Assembly: GCA_009773355.1 (NCBI GenBank)
Contig: WRPG01000045.1
Location: forward strand, 1 to 64,000
Reading direction: 5' to 3'
DNA: 64,000 nucleotides
Source: Limisphaerales bacterium
GTDB lineage: Bacteria; Verrucomicrobiota; Verrucomicrobiia; Limisphaerales; SXTU01
The notes below the pieces were generated by a model, which had not been told where the DNA came from, did no database searches, and was given only the letters and a program-made list of their open reading frames with translations. The translations under genes and the position numbers were made by a program. Of this stretch, positions 38,001 through 44,584 are shown in pieces (positions within the stretch are counted from its first letter, which is position 1; every line of letters begins with the position of its first letter).

Positions 38001-39546
38001 CGTGGCGCTGGAGCCGGTGCCGGGCGTCGTGGGCCAGCTCAAGTGTCGCGGGCAAGTGCTGGAGACGACGAAGCTGGTGACTTACGAGATTGAGATTAGG
38101 AAAATCGGCTACGGGCCGGAGCCGTATGTCATCGCCGACGCGTTGATGTATGCGGACGGCAAGGCCATCGTGGAAATCAGCAACATGAGCCTGCGCTACA
38201 CGGGCGTGACGCGGGAGGAGTTGCGGGAAAACTGGGCGGTGGCGAGGGGTGAAGGCGAGGCTTCGGCGGATCAGGCCGTTCTCCCTCTCCCTAGCCCCCT
38301 CCCGCTGGGAGAGGGGACAGCCACGCGGCCGGCTCGTAGTCCTAACGCGCTCGGCTCCGGCCCAGCACGGGGTGCGTCGCTCCCTCTCCCAGCGGGAGAG
38401 GGTTGGGGTGAGGGAGAGCGCGTTGTCAACTCAACCGGATTCGTTCATTCAGGACCGGCACTCTACGGCCCAGAGCGCATCACGGCGTTTTCCAGCGGCA
38501 ATCCCTCCGAAGCCTTCGGCGAGCCTTACCGGATTTTCGATGCGGGCGCATCGCGACGCATCGCGCGGCTGCCGCGCGCGCCGTATCAGTTTCTCGACCG
38601 CATCACGGAGATTCGCGGATGCGAAGCGTTCAAGATGATCGCGGGCGGCGAAGTGACGGCGGATTACGACGTGCCGCCGAACGAGTGGTATTTCGCCGCA
38701 AACCGCCAGGGCGACATGCCGTTCGCCATCCTGCTGGAAATCGCCTTGCAACCCTGCGGCTGGCTCTCGGCTTACCTCGGCTCCGCGCTCACGAGCAGCG
38801 ACGACCTTTCCTACCGCAACCTCGGCGGCAGCGGCACGCAGTTCGTGCCCGTGCGGCCTGATGTCGGCACGCTCACCACGCGCATCAAGAACACGCGGCT
38901 CTCCAGTTCGGCGGGGATGATTATCCAGTGGTTCGACTTCGAGGTGAACGCGGGTGCGGAAAAGGTCTATCGCGGCGATACTTACTTTGGCTTCTTCCCG
39001 AAGGCTGCGCTGGAGAAGCAGGAAGGCATCAAGGGCGCGAAGCTTTACGAGCCGGACTCAGCGGAGTTGTCGCGCGCGAAGTCGCTGCCGTATCCGACCA
39101 CCGCGCCGTTCGCCGACACGATGATGCGGCTGGTGGATGAAATTCCGGTGTTCATCGCGGACGGCGGACCGCAGCGGCTCGGTTTCATTCGCGGCACCAA
39201 ACGCGTCGTCGCCGAGGAGTGGTTCTTCCTAGCGCACTTCTACCAAGACCCCGTCGTGCCCGGCTCGCTGGGCCTCGAATCGTTCCTGCAACTGCTCAAG
39301 TTCGCCGCCGTCGAGCGCTGGGGCCACACGCCCGGCACGCGGTGGGAAGCCGTGGCCACCAACACGAAGCACGAGTGGACGTATCGCGGCCAAGTCATCC
39401 CGCGTGATGCGCTGGTGACGGTCGAGGCGGTCGTGACCGCCGTGGACGACGCGGCGCGCACACTCACGGGCGAAGGTTTCCTGTGCGTGGATGGCCGCGT
39501 GATTTATGGCATGAAGAACTTCGTCGTGCGCGGGGTGAGCGAATGA
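32020..39546 (+). CDS. pfaC: PfaC-like synthase subunit with embedded PfaB-type AT: KS-CLF-AT-DH-DH
   Basis: 2508 residues from the GTG at 32020 (GTGA overlap with pfaA). KS1: C241 in DAACASSLYA, then ECHATGTPVGD and GAVKANVGHL. The second KS-like domain has D729 where Cys belongs (CSEDTSGLSA), so it is a chain-length-factor partner. AT: FVFPGAGNHF and S1208 in GYSLGES, as in PfaB. Two FabA-type double hotdogs follow; in each the second hotdog has the catalytic motif: H1958 in HFVDDRVMPGTL and H2406 in HFYQDPVVPGSL. Marine systems encode PfaB separately; here its AT sits between CLF and DH. About ten palindromic inserts are translated in frame, one inside KS1. Confidence 0.9.
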   Translation: MKFGEPIAIVGMGGVFPGARSLDEFWQIIAAGRDTSRPAPAGRWRLNPADILHPTPGTPDRVYTDRACFIEGFALDPAGLNLDRDLLAQLDPVVHLLLAAGRDAFASAKTASLDRARIGVTLGHIALPTESSSKLCEEILTPLLEEQLFGPRTLLGGTGDPPVPFGDPPNGTTARIPAHNARGSSKHADFRPASGRTERAGSPFHPLRTHPLNRYVAGLPAGLLAQALGLGGGTRTLDAACASSLYALKLACDELHADRVDAMLAGGVSRPDSLYTQMGFAQLRALATSGRCTPFDAAASGLIVGEGAGVVVLKRLSDALRDGDEIHALIRGIGLSNDLDGNLLSPASEGQLRALRLAYDAAGWEPESVEFIECHATGTPVGDAVEFSSLNQLWSDRTWQPGQCTLGAVKANVGHLLTGAGAAGLLKVLLSLRHNTLPPVANFQRASDKIPLAQSPFRALTQSQPWEKRADGRPRRAAINGFGFGGINAHVLIEEWCGPDTGSSRRKEAPSKVGGRNAEGGIQSEPPHVGCYSASAPIAIIGLATHIGPWRNLRSFTARVLGADTDTQPAARSDWRGLHSEALAAHPGYFVDDLAIPVSRYRIPPREFAELLPQQALMLEVARDALADARVSEPNPTRTGVFIGLGLDLRTTDFHFRWSMLDRANDWANRLPADLSEQDQAAWAARVVEAANPPLNADRTMGALAGTNASRIAKEFRIGGQSYTVCSEDTSGLSALEIAVRALQRGELDLALAGGVELTGDLRTRLAEAALSKATIPGEGAVALVLKRIDDAQRDGNRIYAVIRGLGAGSAAFTPQKATTPETATDNPERLDASDISAASRPRSAGELAKSRACAEAGFENATPVPSATAEVGHTGAASGLVDLAKAALALHTEILPASDASASLATVPVAAAPAETSERPRQAGRLPHYWLRNRTAGPRRAAITATSVDGNAMSVVLEEAQASVGDDVRSLTINRPASERLLTSSPTRRGESLFTFAAADAAGLLAQLDSLRQHAAAAPSASLNALAHWSADAHVRGTDSRAWATALHRLAFIAQDRAQFTRLLEAAAQVARHSDVESTTSLNSAAASPNTRHRNVELLDHRDRDRLFFTPPAQRVAGKIAFVFPGAGNHFADMGRELGLLFPEVLRVQDRENERLASQLFAAQFWNATAPVTDQRASICGQVALGAFVSDIARSLGLKPDAAIGYSLGESTSLFALRAWTARDEMLARVTASTLFTKDLTGEPAALRRAWKISADQPVAWLAGLVDRPAEEVRAAMTNLARTYILIVNTPSECVIGGDAEQVRSLVAKLGCHFFALEGVSTVHCDLLKPVLEPYRELHRFPTTAATGVTFYSGGWGRSYVPDRETAADAIVAQASATIDFPRVVRAAYTDGVRFFIEMGPGASCSRMIGQILEGQPHFAHSLCVSAKEPLLDVLRVGGALWAEGLPVNLEPLYGVVEDEAAPEPEGKKVVIPITGTPIVVPRLPQGSARGPRAELGGPPNSLVTPSLSVAREDESVGRSFQRAAENSTPAACAPQDSPQPTFAAMSPPVIADPFEAELLAAMAQAQAATLQAHEAYLAFSEGVFKTLSEAVQTQLDLVARAANGQSLAQFTRGPLTPALFPGGGEAEELSQLARHGATAARAGDLQSPSVGSDVTPERRLQVAGTGAVPRSLTREQCFEFAIGKIGSALGPMFAEADSFPTRVRLPDAPLQLVDRITAIEGEPRSMTHGRVVTEHDIHAGDWYLDCGRIPTCIAVEAGQADLFLSGFLGIDFQTRGLAMYRLLDAKVCFHRNLPGPGETIRYDIRIEHFFQQSGVWLFKFNFESTVNGQPLLTMTEGCAGFFTPQDLAAGKGVVRTALQLKPQPGKRPADWEDFVPMAVESYSAEQLDALREGNLVKCFGEKFAGLKLAKPVTLPGGRMRLVHRIERLEPSGGRFGLGLIRGEADIHPDDWFITCHFVDDRVMPGTLMYECCLHTLRVHLLRLGWVVETRAGVALEPVPGVVGQLKCRGQVLETTKLVTYEIEIRKIGYGPEPYVIADALMYADGKAIVEISNMSLRYTGVTREELRENWAVARGEGEASADQAVLPLPSPLPLGEGTATRPARSPNALGSGPARGASLPLPAGEGWGEGERVVNSTGFVHSGPALYGPERITAFSSGNPSEAFGEPYRIFDAGASRRIARLPRAPYQFLDRITEIRGCEAFKMIAGGEVTADYDVPPNEWYFAANRQGDMPFAILLEIALQPCGWLSAYLGSALTSSDDLSYRNLGGSGTQFVPVRPDVGTLTTRIKNTRLSSSAGMIIQWFDFEVNAGAEKVYRGDTYFGFFPKAALEKQEGIKGAKLYEPDSAELSRAKSLPYPTTAPFADTMMRLVDEIPVFIADGGPQRLGFIRGTKRVVAEEWFFLAHFYQDPVVPGSLGLESFLQLLKFAAVERWGHTPGTRWEAVATNTKHEWTYRGQVIPRDALVTVEAVVTAVDDAARTLTGEGFLCVDGRVIYGMKNFVVRGVSE
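32485..32632. repeat. In-frame hairpin repeats inside the KS1 domain of the pfaC-like gene
   Basis: 32485-32531 holds ACAGGCGACCCGCCTGT and GTTCGGCGACCCGCCGAAC hairpins; 32587-32632 holds CCGTCCGGCCAGTGGCCGG and AACGGGCTGGTAGCCCGTT hairpins. They encode about 50 residues (GTGDPPVPFGDPPNG onwards) between FGPRTLL and LNRYVAGLPAG, where KS domains normally have a short loop. Confidence 0.8.
33524..33615. repeat. In-frame inverted repeat in the KS1-CLF linker
   Basis: Arms 33524-33547 and 33592-33615 (GTAGCAGCCGACGTAAGGAG type) are reverse complements with one mismatch in 24. Read as GSSRRKEAPS and SEPPHVGCYS. Related to the elements at 34911-34983 and 40791-40862. Confidence 0.88.
34445..34552. 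repeat. In-frame inverted repeat inside the CLF domain
   Basis: Arms 34445-34470 and 34526-34552 (GGAGCGCGGCGTTCACGCCG type, ending in GCAGAAA) pair with a few mismatches. They encode about 36 residues (SAAFTPQKATTPE onwards) in a loop before the ATAEVGHTGAASG motif. Confidence 0.75.
34911..34983. repeat. In-frame GTAGGAGACGACGTGAGGAG inverted repeat, CLF-AT linker
   Basis: Arms 34911-34937 and 34955-34983. Read as SVGDDVRSLT and ERLLTSSPTRR. A close copy lies outside genes at 40791-40862, between oleA and oleB, which shows the unit exists independently of coding function. Confidence 0.9.
35108..35130. repeat. Single arm of the CGCGGACGCCCACGTCCGC family, CLF-AT linker
   Basis: The sequence matches the arms at 29237 and 44820 but is read in a different frame, as WSADAHVRG. 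The partner arm is eroded or absent. Confidence 0.65.
35229..35318. repeat. Perfect 26-base inverted repeat in frame, before the AT domain
   Basis: Arms 35229-35254 and 35293-35318 (core TCGACATTCCGATGTCGA) are exact reverse complements, and each arm is also a hairpin. It lies in the CLF-AT linker. Confidence 0.9.
36480..36628. repeat. In-frame nested inverted repeats, AT-DH linker
   Basis: Outer arms 36480-36502 and 36605-36628 (GGGGAGCGCACGC). Inside lie self-complementary AATTGGGCGGCCCGCCCAATT and GTTTTCAGCGGGCCGCTGAAAAC. Read as SARGPRAELGGPPN and RAAENSTPAACA. Confidence 0.8.
36861..36905. repeat. In-frame CGGCCCCCTTACCCCGGCCC repeat, AT-DH linker
   Basis: Read as RGPLTPALFPGGGEAEE. 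The same element, read in the same frame as SGPLTPALSLGGGEGEE, is at 44901-44948 in the PPTase gene. Confidence 0.85.
36947..37019. repeat. In-frame GCCGGCGACTTGCAGTCGCC inverted repeat before the first DH
   Basis: Arms 36947-36969 and 36997-37019 pair with one mismatch in 23. Read as RAGDLQSPS and ERRLQVAGTG, so the two arms are translated in different registers. Confidence 0.88.
38281..38420. repeat. In-frame CCCTCTCCC inverted repeat between the two DH domains
   Basis: The unit CCCTCCCGCTGGGAGAGGGG at about 38297-38316 and its partner CCCTCTCCCAGCGGGAGAGG at 38382-38401 form hairpins alone and with each other. They belong to the family also seen upstream of lnt, and the interval encodes a Pro/Leu/Gly-rich linker of about 45 residues. 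Confidence 0.75.
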
Positions 39547-39706
39547 AATCCCAAATCCCAAGCTCCAAGTTCCAAAGAAATCCCAAGCTCCAAGCTCCAA
39601 GGACCGGTGCATGGTCGGGAAGTGCGCGAGCAAGCGTGGTCGGGCAATTGGAGCTTGGTAATTGGAGCTTCTTTGGAGCTTGGAGCTTGGAGCTTGGAGT
39701 TTTCCC
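39546..39706. repeat. AGCTCCAAG inverted repeat between the pfaC-like gene and oleA
   Basis: The left part (39546-39602) is reiterated AGCTCCAAG/TTCCAAAG words and the right part (39646-39701) their complement CTTGGAGCTTGGAGCTT. The same family recurs at 41780-41922 after oleB, so the two copies bracket oleA-oleB. Confidence 0.85.
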
Positions 39707-39724
39707 CCACGGACTTTCCACATG

Positions 39725-40774
39725 ATGCCGAAATATCAACGTGTCTTCCTCTCCTCGCTCGGCTACGAGCTAGGCCCCGTCGTGGTCACGACGGCAGAAC
39801 TGGAAGAGCGGCTCGCACCTGCGTTCACGCGGCTCGGGATTCAGCCGGGGCAGTTGGAGGCGTGGACGGGCATCAGCGAGCGCCGCTGGTGGCAGCCGGG
39901 CACGCCGCTTTCGCAAGGAGCGACCGCTGCCGCCCGCAAGGCGCTCCAGAAAGCGAACCTCAGCGCGAGCGACGTTGGGATGCTCCTCTACTGCGGCGTG
40001 TGCCGCGAGAATTTCGAGCCGGCCACGGCATGCGCCGTCGCGGATGGCATCGGCCTGCGCGGCGGGACGTTCGTGTATGATTTGAGCAACGCCTGCCTTG
40101 GCGTGCTCAACGGGATGATTGAAGTGGCGAACCGCATCGAGCTGGGGCAGATCCGCGCCGGCCTCGTCGTGTCGTGCGAGAGTGCACGGGAGATCAACGA
40201 GATTGCCCTCGCGCGGATGCTCAACGGCACCGGCGGCATGGACGAGTTCGCGCCGGCGCTGGCGACGTTCACCGGCGGTTCCGGCGCAGTCGCGGTGCTG
40301 CTGACGGATGGCTCGTTTCCGAACCTGCGGGGGCATCGCCTGCTTGGCGCGGTTTCGGAAGTTGCGCCGGAGTTTCACCAACTCTGCCGCTGGGGCATCA
40401 AGCCAAACGCCGAGGGATTGCACGAGCAGTTCATGGTGACGGACTCGGTCGCCGTGCTGAAGAACGGCGTCGCGCTCGGGGTGCAGACATGGAAGGCCTT
40501 CCTTGATGCGATGAACTGGACGCCAGCCAGCGTGGACCGGGTGATTTGCCATCAGGTCGGCAGCGGGCATCAGGACGCCATCCTGAAATCCATCGGCGTG
40601 CCGCGCGAGAAGGACTACACGACCTTCCGCTTCCTCGGCAACATGGGCACGGCCGCGCTGCCTGTCACGGCCGCCATCGCAGACGAGCGCGGCGTTCTGA
40701 ATGCTGGTCAGCGCGTGGCCTTCTTGGGCATTGGCAGCGGGCTGACGTGCCTGATGATGGGGGTGGAATGGTGA
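39725..40774 (+). CDS. oleA: OleA: head-to-head acyl-CoA condensing thiolase (beta-ketoacid synthase III-like)
   Basis: 349 residues from the ATG at 39725; the adjacent ATG at 39722 is equally possible. Thiolase fold: nucleophile C124 in SNACLGVLNGM, the OleA-type Glu in CRENFEPATAC, His in VICHQVGSGH and Asn in RFLGNMGTAA. OleA condenses two fatty-acyl thioesters by a non-decarboxylative Claisen reaction into a 2-alkyl-3-ketoacid. It is the first step of olefin synthesis and is followed by oleB, oleC and oleD in order. FabH-type function is less likely given the complete ole set. Confidence 0.9.
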   Translation: MPKYQRVFLSSLGYELGPVVVTTAELEERLAPAFTRLGIQPGQLEAWTGISERRWWQPGTPLSQGATAAARKALQKANLSASDVGMLLYCGVCRENFEPATACAVADGIGLRGGTFVYDLSNACLGVLNGMIEVANRIELGQIRAGLVVSCESAREINEIALARMLNGTGGMDEFAPALATFTGGSGAVAVLLTDGSFPNLRGHRLLGAVSEVAPEFHQLCRWGIKPNAEGLHEQFMVTDSVAVLKNGVALGVQTWKAFLDAMNWTPASVDRVICHQVGSGHQDAILKSIGVPREKDYTTFRFLGNMGTAALPVTAAIADERGVLNAGQRVAFLGIGSGLTCLMMGVEW

Positions 40775-40790
40775 AGGCGCGCCATATCTT

Positions 40791-40862
40791 CGTAGGAGAC
40801 GACGTAAGGAGTCTCACTTGTTTCCGCGGAGAAGTCAGAGACTCCTCACGTCGTCACCTACG
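40791..40862. repeat. Intergenic GTAGGAGACGACGTAAGGAG inverted repeat between oleA and oleB
   Basis: Arms 40791-40817 and 40838-40862. This is a free-standing relative of the in-frame elements at 34911-34983 and 33524-33615. It fills nearly the whole oleA-oleB gap and ends 9 bases before the oleB start. Confidence 0.9.
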
Positions 40863-40871
40863 CACTCAATC

Positions 40872-41765
40872 GTGAACTTTCGCCGCGAACACTATCCCTT
40901 TGTCGGTCACTTCCTCGACCGCGACGGCATCGCCATGCATTACCTCGACGAGGGCAGCGGCGAGGCCGTCGTGATGCTGCACGGGAACCCGACGTGGTCC
41001 TTCTACTATCGCAAACTCGTGCTCGGCCTGCGCGGGCAGTGCCGCGTCATCGCGCCAGACCACATCGGCTGCGGCCTCTCGGACAAGCCCAACGACGCGC
41101 ACTACGAGTTCACGCTCGAACGCCGGGTGCGCGACCTGGAGGCGCTTATCGAGCACTTGAAGCTGCCGGCGAAGTTCACGCTCGTGCTGCACGACTGGGG
41201 CGGGATGATTGGCATGACCTACGCCATGCGGCACCCGGAGCGCATCTCTCGGCTCGTGCTGCTGAACACCGCCGCCTTCCACCTGCCCACTACGAAGAAG
41301 CTCCCTCCGTCACTCTGGGTCTGCCGCAACACGCCGCTCGACGTGCTGCTCATCCGCAGGACCGGCCTGTTCGTGCGCCTGGTCACGCGGTGGGGCGTGC
41401 GCACGCACGAACTGTCGCCGGTCGAGCGCGACGCCTATCTGACGCCGCACGCCGCCAAGGCCAGCCGCCTCGCTCAGCTCCGCTTCGTGCAGGACATTCC
41501 CCTCAGCGCGGATCATCCCAGCCACGCGCTCGTCAGTGAAGTGCAGTCCAAGCTCGGCCAGTTTCGCCGGACGCCGACGCTGATTTGCTGGGGCGACCAG
41601 GACTGGGTCTTCGACAAGCACTTCCTCGCCGAGTGGCAGCGCATCTTGCCCGAAGCCGAAGTCCACCGCTTTCCCGATGCCGGCCATCTTGTGCTCGAAG
41701 ACAAGCCGGACGAAATCTTGTCGCTCGTGAAGCGGTTTTTGGCGAAGCATCCGGTGGCGGGATGA
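40872..41765 (+). CDS. oleB: OleB: beta-lactone decarboxylase (haloalkane-dehalogenase-fold alpha/beta hydrolase)
   Basis: 297 residues from the GTG at 40872 (NFRREHYPFVGHF). Motifs: HGNPTWS oxyanion/halide region, nucleophile D108 in LHDWGGMIG, and DAGHLVLED with the catalytic His. OleB belongs to the haloalkane dehalogenase family but in ole clusters splits the beta-lactone made by OleC into a cis-olefin and CO2. The frame is open further upstream, but that part is the palindromic repeat. In several phyla oleB is fused to oleC; here they are separate. Confidence 0.9.
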   Translation: MNFRREHYPFVGHFLDRDGIAMHYLDEGSGEAVVMLHGNPTWSFYYRKLVLGLRGQCRVIAPDHIGCGLSDKPNDAHYEFTLERRVRDLEALIEHLKLPAKFTLVLHDWGGMIGMTYAMRHPERISRLVLLNTAAFHLPTTKKLPPSLWVCRNTPLDVLLIRRTGLFVRLVTRWGVRTHELSPVERDAYLTPHAAKASRLAQLRFVQDIPLSADHPSHALVSEVQSKLGQFRRTPTLICWGDQDWVFDKHFLAEWQRILPEAEVHRFPDAGHLVLEDKPDEILSLVKRFLAKHPVAG

Positions 41766-41779
41766 GTTGACTGGTGTGA

Positions 41780-41922
41780 AAGCTCCAAGCTCCAAATTCC
41801 AAGTTCCAAAGAAGCTCCAAGCTCCAAATTCCAAACCGGTCTCCGGCCACGATGCTGCTTGGTGTTTGGCGCTTGGAGCTTGGAGCTTCTTTGGGATTTG
41901 GAGCTTGGAGTTTGGAGCTTCT
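41780..41922. repeat. AGCTCCAAG inverted repeat between oleB and oleC
   Basis: Left 41780-41836 and right 41863-41922 carry reiterated AGCTCCAAG/TTCCAAAG words and their complements. Same family and layout as 39546-39706. Confidence 0.85.
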
Positions 41923-41933
41923 GCTTGATTGCC

Positions 41934-43592
41934 ATGAGCGCAGCCATCTCATCGAACATCGCCTCGCACCTCGCCGTGATGGCCGAGCGGCAGCCCGACC
42001 GGCCCGCCGTGCTCTTCCCCGCCCGCCGCGACGGGCACGGCGCTCACTACACGCAATACACCTTCCGCGAGTTGGACACGGTGAGCAGCCAGATGGCGCG
42101 CGGCTTCGAGCGCATCGGCATCCGGCGCGGCACCCGCGCGGCGCTGCTCGTGCCGCCGAGCCTCGACTTCTTTGCGCTGACCTTCGCGCTGTTCAAGGTC
42201 GGCGCGGTGCCCGTGCTGATTGACCCCGGCATCGGTTTGAGCAACTTCGCCAACTGCCTCGCGGAAGCGGAACCGCAGGCCTTCATCGGGATTTCCAAGG
42301 CGCAGGCCGCGCGCGTGCTGCTCGGCTGGGCACCGTCGGTTTCGCTTCCGGTCACGGTGGGAACGAGATGGTTCTGGGGTGGACACACGCTTGCCCAAGT
42401 TCGAATGCTCGGAGCCACGGAGGAAACTTTCTCCCCCGCCTTTCCCACGCCGGACGGGACCGCCGCCATCCTTTTCACCAGCGGCAGCACCGGGCCGCCG
42501 AAGGGCGTGGTCTACACTCACGAAATTTTCACCGCGCAGGTCGAGCACATCCGCGCGCTCTACGGCGTTCAGCCGAGTGAGACGGACCTGCCTACCTTCC
42601 CGCTCTTCGCGCTGTTCGGCCCGGCGCTGGGGATGGCGGCGGTGATTCCTGAAATGGACCCAACGCGGCCCGCGCAGGTGGACCCGGTGAAGCTCATCGA
42701 AGCCATCCAGCGCTTCGGCGTGACCAACATGTTCGGCTCGCCTGCGGTCATCAACCGGCTCGGCCGCCACGGCGAGGCGCATGGCGTGAAGCTCCCGACA
42801 CTCCGCCGCGCCATCTCCGCCGGCGCGCCAGTGCCCGCGAAGGCGCTCGCGCGTTTCGTCGCGATGCTTCCGACCGACGCTCAAGTCTTCACGCCCTACG
42901 GCGCGACTGAATGCCTGCCTGTCGCCAGCATCGGCAGCGACGAAATTCTCGGCGAGACACGCGCGCAGACCGACCTCGGCAAAGGTGTGTGCGTCGGCCA
43001 ACCTGTGCCGGGCCTGACAGTCAAAATCATCCGCATCACCGACGAGCCCATCGCCGCGTGGAACGATGACCTCGAACTGCCGCGCGGCGAGATTGGGGAA
43101 ATCTCCGTGCAGGCCCCGCACGCGACACGGAGCTATTTCAATCGTCCCGCTGCCACCGCGCAGGCGAAGATTCCCTCAGCCGACAGCAAGTTCTTCCACC
43201 GCATGGGCGACGTGGGCTATCTCGACGAGCGCGGGCGCATCTGGTTTTGCGGGCGCAAGTCGCACCGCGTCATCACGCGCGGCGGGACGCTGTTCACGAT
43301 TCCGTGCGAAGCCATCTTCAACACGCACGCTGCGGTATTCCGTTCGGCCTTGGTCGGCGTGCCACGCAACGGCGACACGGAGCCAGTGATTTGCGTCGAG
43401 CTGGAAGCCGAAGCGCGCGGACGGGATGAGGGGAAGTTGCGCGAGGAGTTGCTGGCCCTCGGCGCGAAGTTTCCGCACACGCAGGCGATTCGCACTGCCC
43501 TGTTCCACCCCGCCTTCCCGGTGGACATCCGGCACAACGCGAAAATCTTCCGGGAAAAACTCGCCGGATGGGCGAAGGAGCAGCTCGGATGA
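41934..43592 (+). CDS. oleC: OleC: beta-lactone synthetase (AMP-ligase family)
   Basis: 552 residues from the ATG at 41934 (MSAAISSNIASHL). ANL-superfamily motifs: LFTSGSTGPPKGVVYTH (P-loop), FTPYGATECLPVAS, RMGDVGYLDERGRIWFCGR, and C-terminal DIRHNAKIFREKL with the catalytic Lys. OleC adenylates the beta-hydroxy acid carboxylate and closes a cis-beta-lactone. The upstream open frame is repeat DNA. The stop overlaps the oleD start (ATGA). Confidence 0.9.
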   Translation: MSAAISSNIASHLAVMAERQPDRPAVLFPARRDGHGAHYTQYTFRELDTVSSQMARGFERIGIRRGTRAALLVPPSLDFFALTFALFKVGAVPVLIDPGIGLSNFANCLAEAEPQAFIGISKAQAARVLLGWAPSVSLPVTVGTRWFWGGHTLAQVRMLGATEETFSPAFPTPDGTAAILFTSGSTGPPKGVVYTHEIFTAQVEHIRALYGVQPSETDLPTFPLFALFGPALGMAAVIPEMDPTRPAQVDPVKLIEAIQRFGVTNMFGSPAVINRLGRHGEAHGVKLPTLRRAISAGAPVPAKALARFVAMLPTDAQVFTPYGATECLPVASIGSDEILGETRAQTDLGKGVCVGQPVPGLTVKIIRITDEPIAAWNDDLELPRGEIGEISVQAPHATRSYFNRPAATAQAKIPSADSKFFHRMGDVGYLDERGRIWFCGRKSHRVITRGGTLFTIPCEAIFNTHAAVFRSALVGVPRNGDTEPVICVELEAEARGRDEGKLREELLALGAKFPHTQAIRTALFHPAFPVDIRHNAKIFREKLAGWAKEQLG

Positions 43593-44584
43593 AAGCGCTC
43601 GTCACCGGCGGCGGCGGATTTCTGGGGCTTGCCATAGTGCGGGCGCTGCGTGCGCGCGGCGACGCGGTGCGAACCTTGTCGCGCCAGGAGCACCCCGCGT
43701 TGCGTGAGCTTGGTGCGGAGCATGTGCGTGGCGATGTGGCAGACGCGGCGGCGGTTTCGGCGGTGGCGCGCGGGTGTGACATTGTCTTCCACGTCGCGGC
43801 GAAGGCGGGGTTGGCGGGGCCTTACGAGGAGTATCATCGCGCCAACGTCGTCGGCACCGAGAACGTCTTGGCCGCTTGCCGCGAGCACGGCATTCGACGG
43901 CTCGTTCACACCAGCTCACCGAGCGTGGTCTTCAACGGGCGCGACATGGAGGGCGTGGACGAATCCGTGCCTTACCCGACGCACTTCGAGGCGCACTACC
44001 CGCACACCAAGGCGCTGGCCGAACAGCGCGTGCTCGCAGCCAATTCGCCGACGCTGGCGACTGCCGCGCTGCGGCCACACTTGATCTGGGGGCCGGGCGA
44101 CAACCATCTGCTGCCCCGTCTCATGGCGCGGGCCAAGGCCGGCCAGCTTCGGCGAATCGGGACGCAGCCGAAGCGGGTGGACACCGTGTTCATCGAGAAC
44201 GCGGCGGACGCGCACCTGCTCGCGGCGGACGCGCTCGCGCCCGCCTCGGCGTGCGCAGGGAAAGCCTACTTCATCTCGAACGGTGAGCCAATCGAGCTGT
44301 GGGACATGGTGAACCGGATGCTTGCCGCCGCTGGCTTGCCGCCAGTGACGCGCAGCGTGCCGGTGCCAGTCGCGATGGCGCTCGCGTGGGGTTTAGAGAA
44401 CTTCGCGCTGCTGACCGGCAGCCAACGCGAGCCGCGCCTGACGCGCTTCGTGGTGCGAGAGATGAGCACGGCGCACTGGTTCGACATCTCGGCGGCGAAG
44501 CGGGACTTCGGCTACGTGCCGCGCGTGTCCACGGAAGAAGGGCTGCGCCGGATGGTGGAACACTTGAAACGAGGCGGCGGATGA
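43589..44584 (+). CDS. oleD: OleD: NADPH-dependent 2-alkyl-3-ketoacid reductase (extended SDR)
   Basis: 331 residues. N-terminal nucleotide motif TGGGGFLG, catalytic HTSSPSVVF and YPHTK (YxxxK), and LRPHLIWGPGDNHLLPRL as in 3-beta-hydroxysteroid-dehydrogenase-like SDRs. OleD reduces the ketone formed by OleA to the hydroxy acid used by OleC. It is coupled by 4-base overlaps on both sides (oleC stop and PPTase start), strong evidence of a single transcript. Confidence 0.9.
   Translation: MKALVTGGGGFLGLAIVRALRARGDAVRTLSRQEHPALRELGAEHVRGDVADAAAVSAVARGCDIVFHVAAKAGLAGPYEEYHRANVVGTENVLAACREHGIRRLVHTSSPSVVFNGRDMEGVDESVPYPTHFEAHYPHTKALAEQRVLAANSPTLATAALRPHLIWGPGDNHLLPRLMARAKAGQLRRIGTQPKRVDTVFIENAADAHLLAADALAPASACAGKAYFISNGEPIELWDMVNRMLAAAGLPPVTRSVPVPVAMALAWGLENFALLTGSQREPRLTRFVVREMSTAHWFDISAAKRDFGYVPRVSTEEGLRRMVEHLKRGGG

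Noticed and set aside
32020-39546. Modular antibiotic polyketide synthase
   Set aside because: FabA-type dehydratases, CLF, tandem ACPs and separate PfaD are the iterative PUFA plan, and no thioesterase or modular repetition is present.
39725-40774. FabH (initiation ketosynthase of fatty acid synthesis)
   Set aside because: The complete oleB-oleC-oleD set follows and the EPATA/NACLGVLNG motifs fit OleA better.
40872-41765. True haloalkane dehalogenase
   Set aside because: The fold is the same, but placement between oleA and oleC makes beta-lactone decarboxylation far more likely.
39546-41922. AGCTCCAAG reiterations as a CRISPR array
   Set aside because: The units are short, irregular, arranged as inverted arms and without unique spacers; no cas genes nearby.
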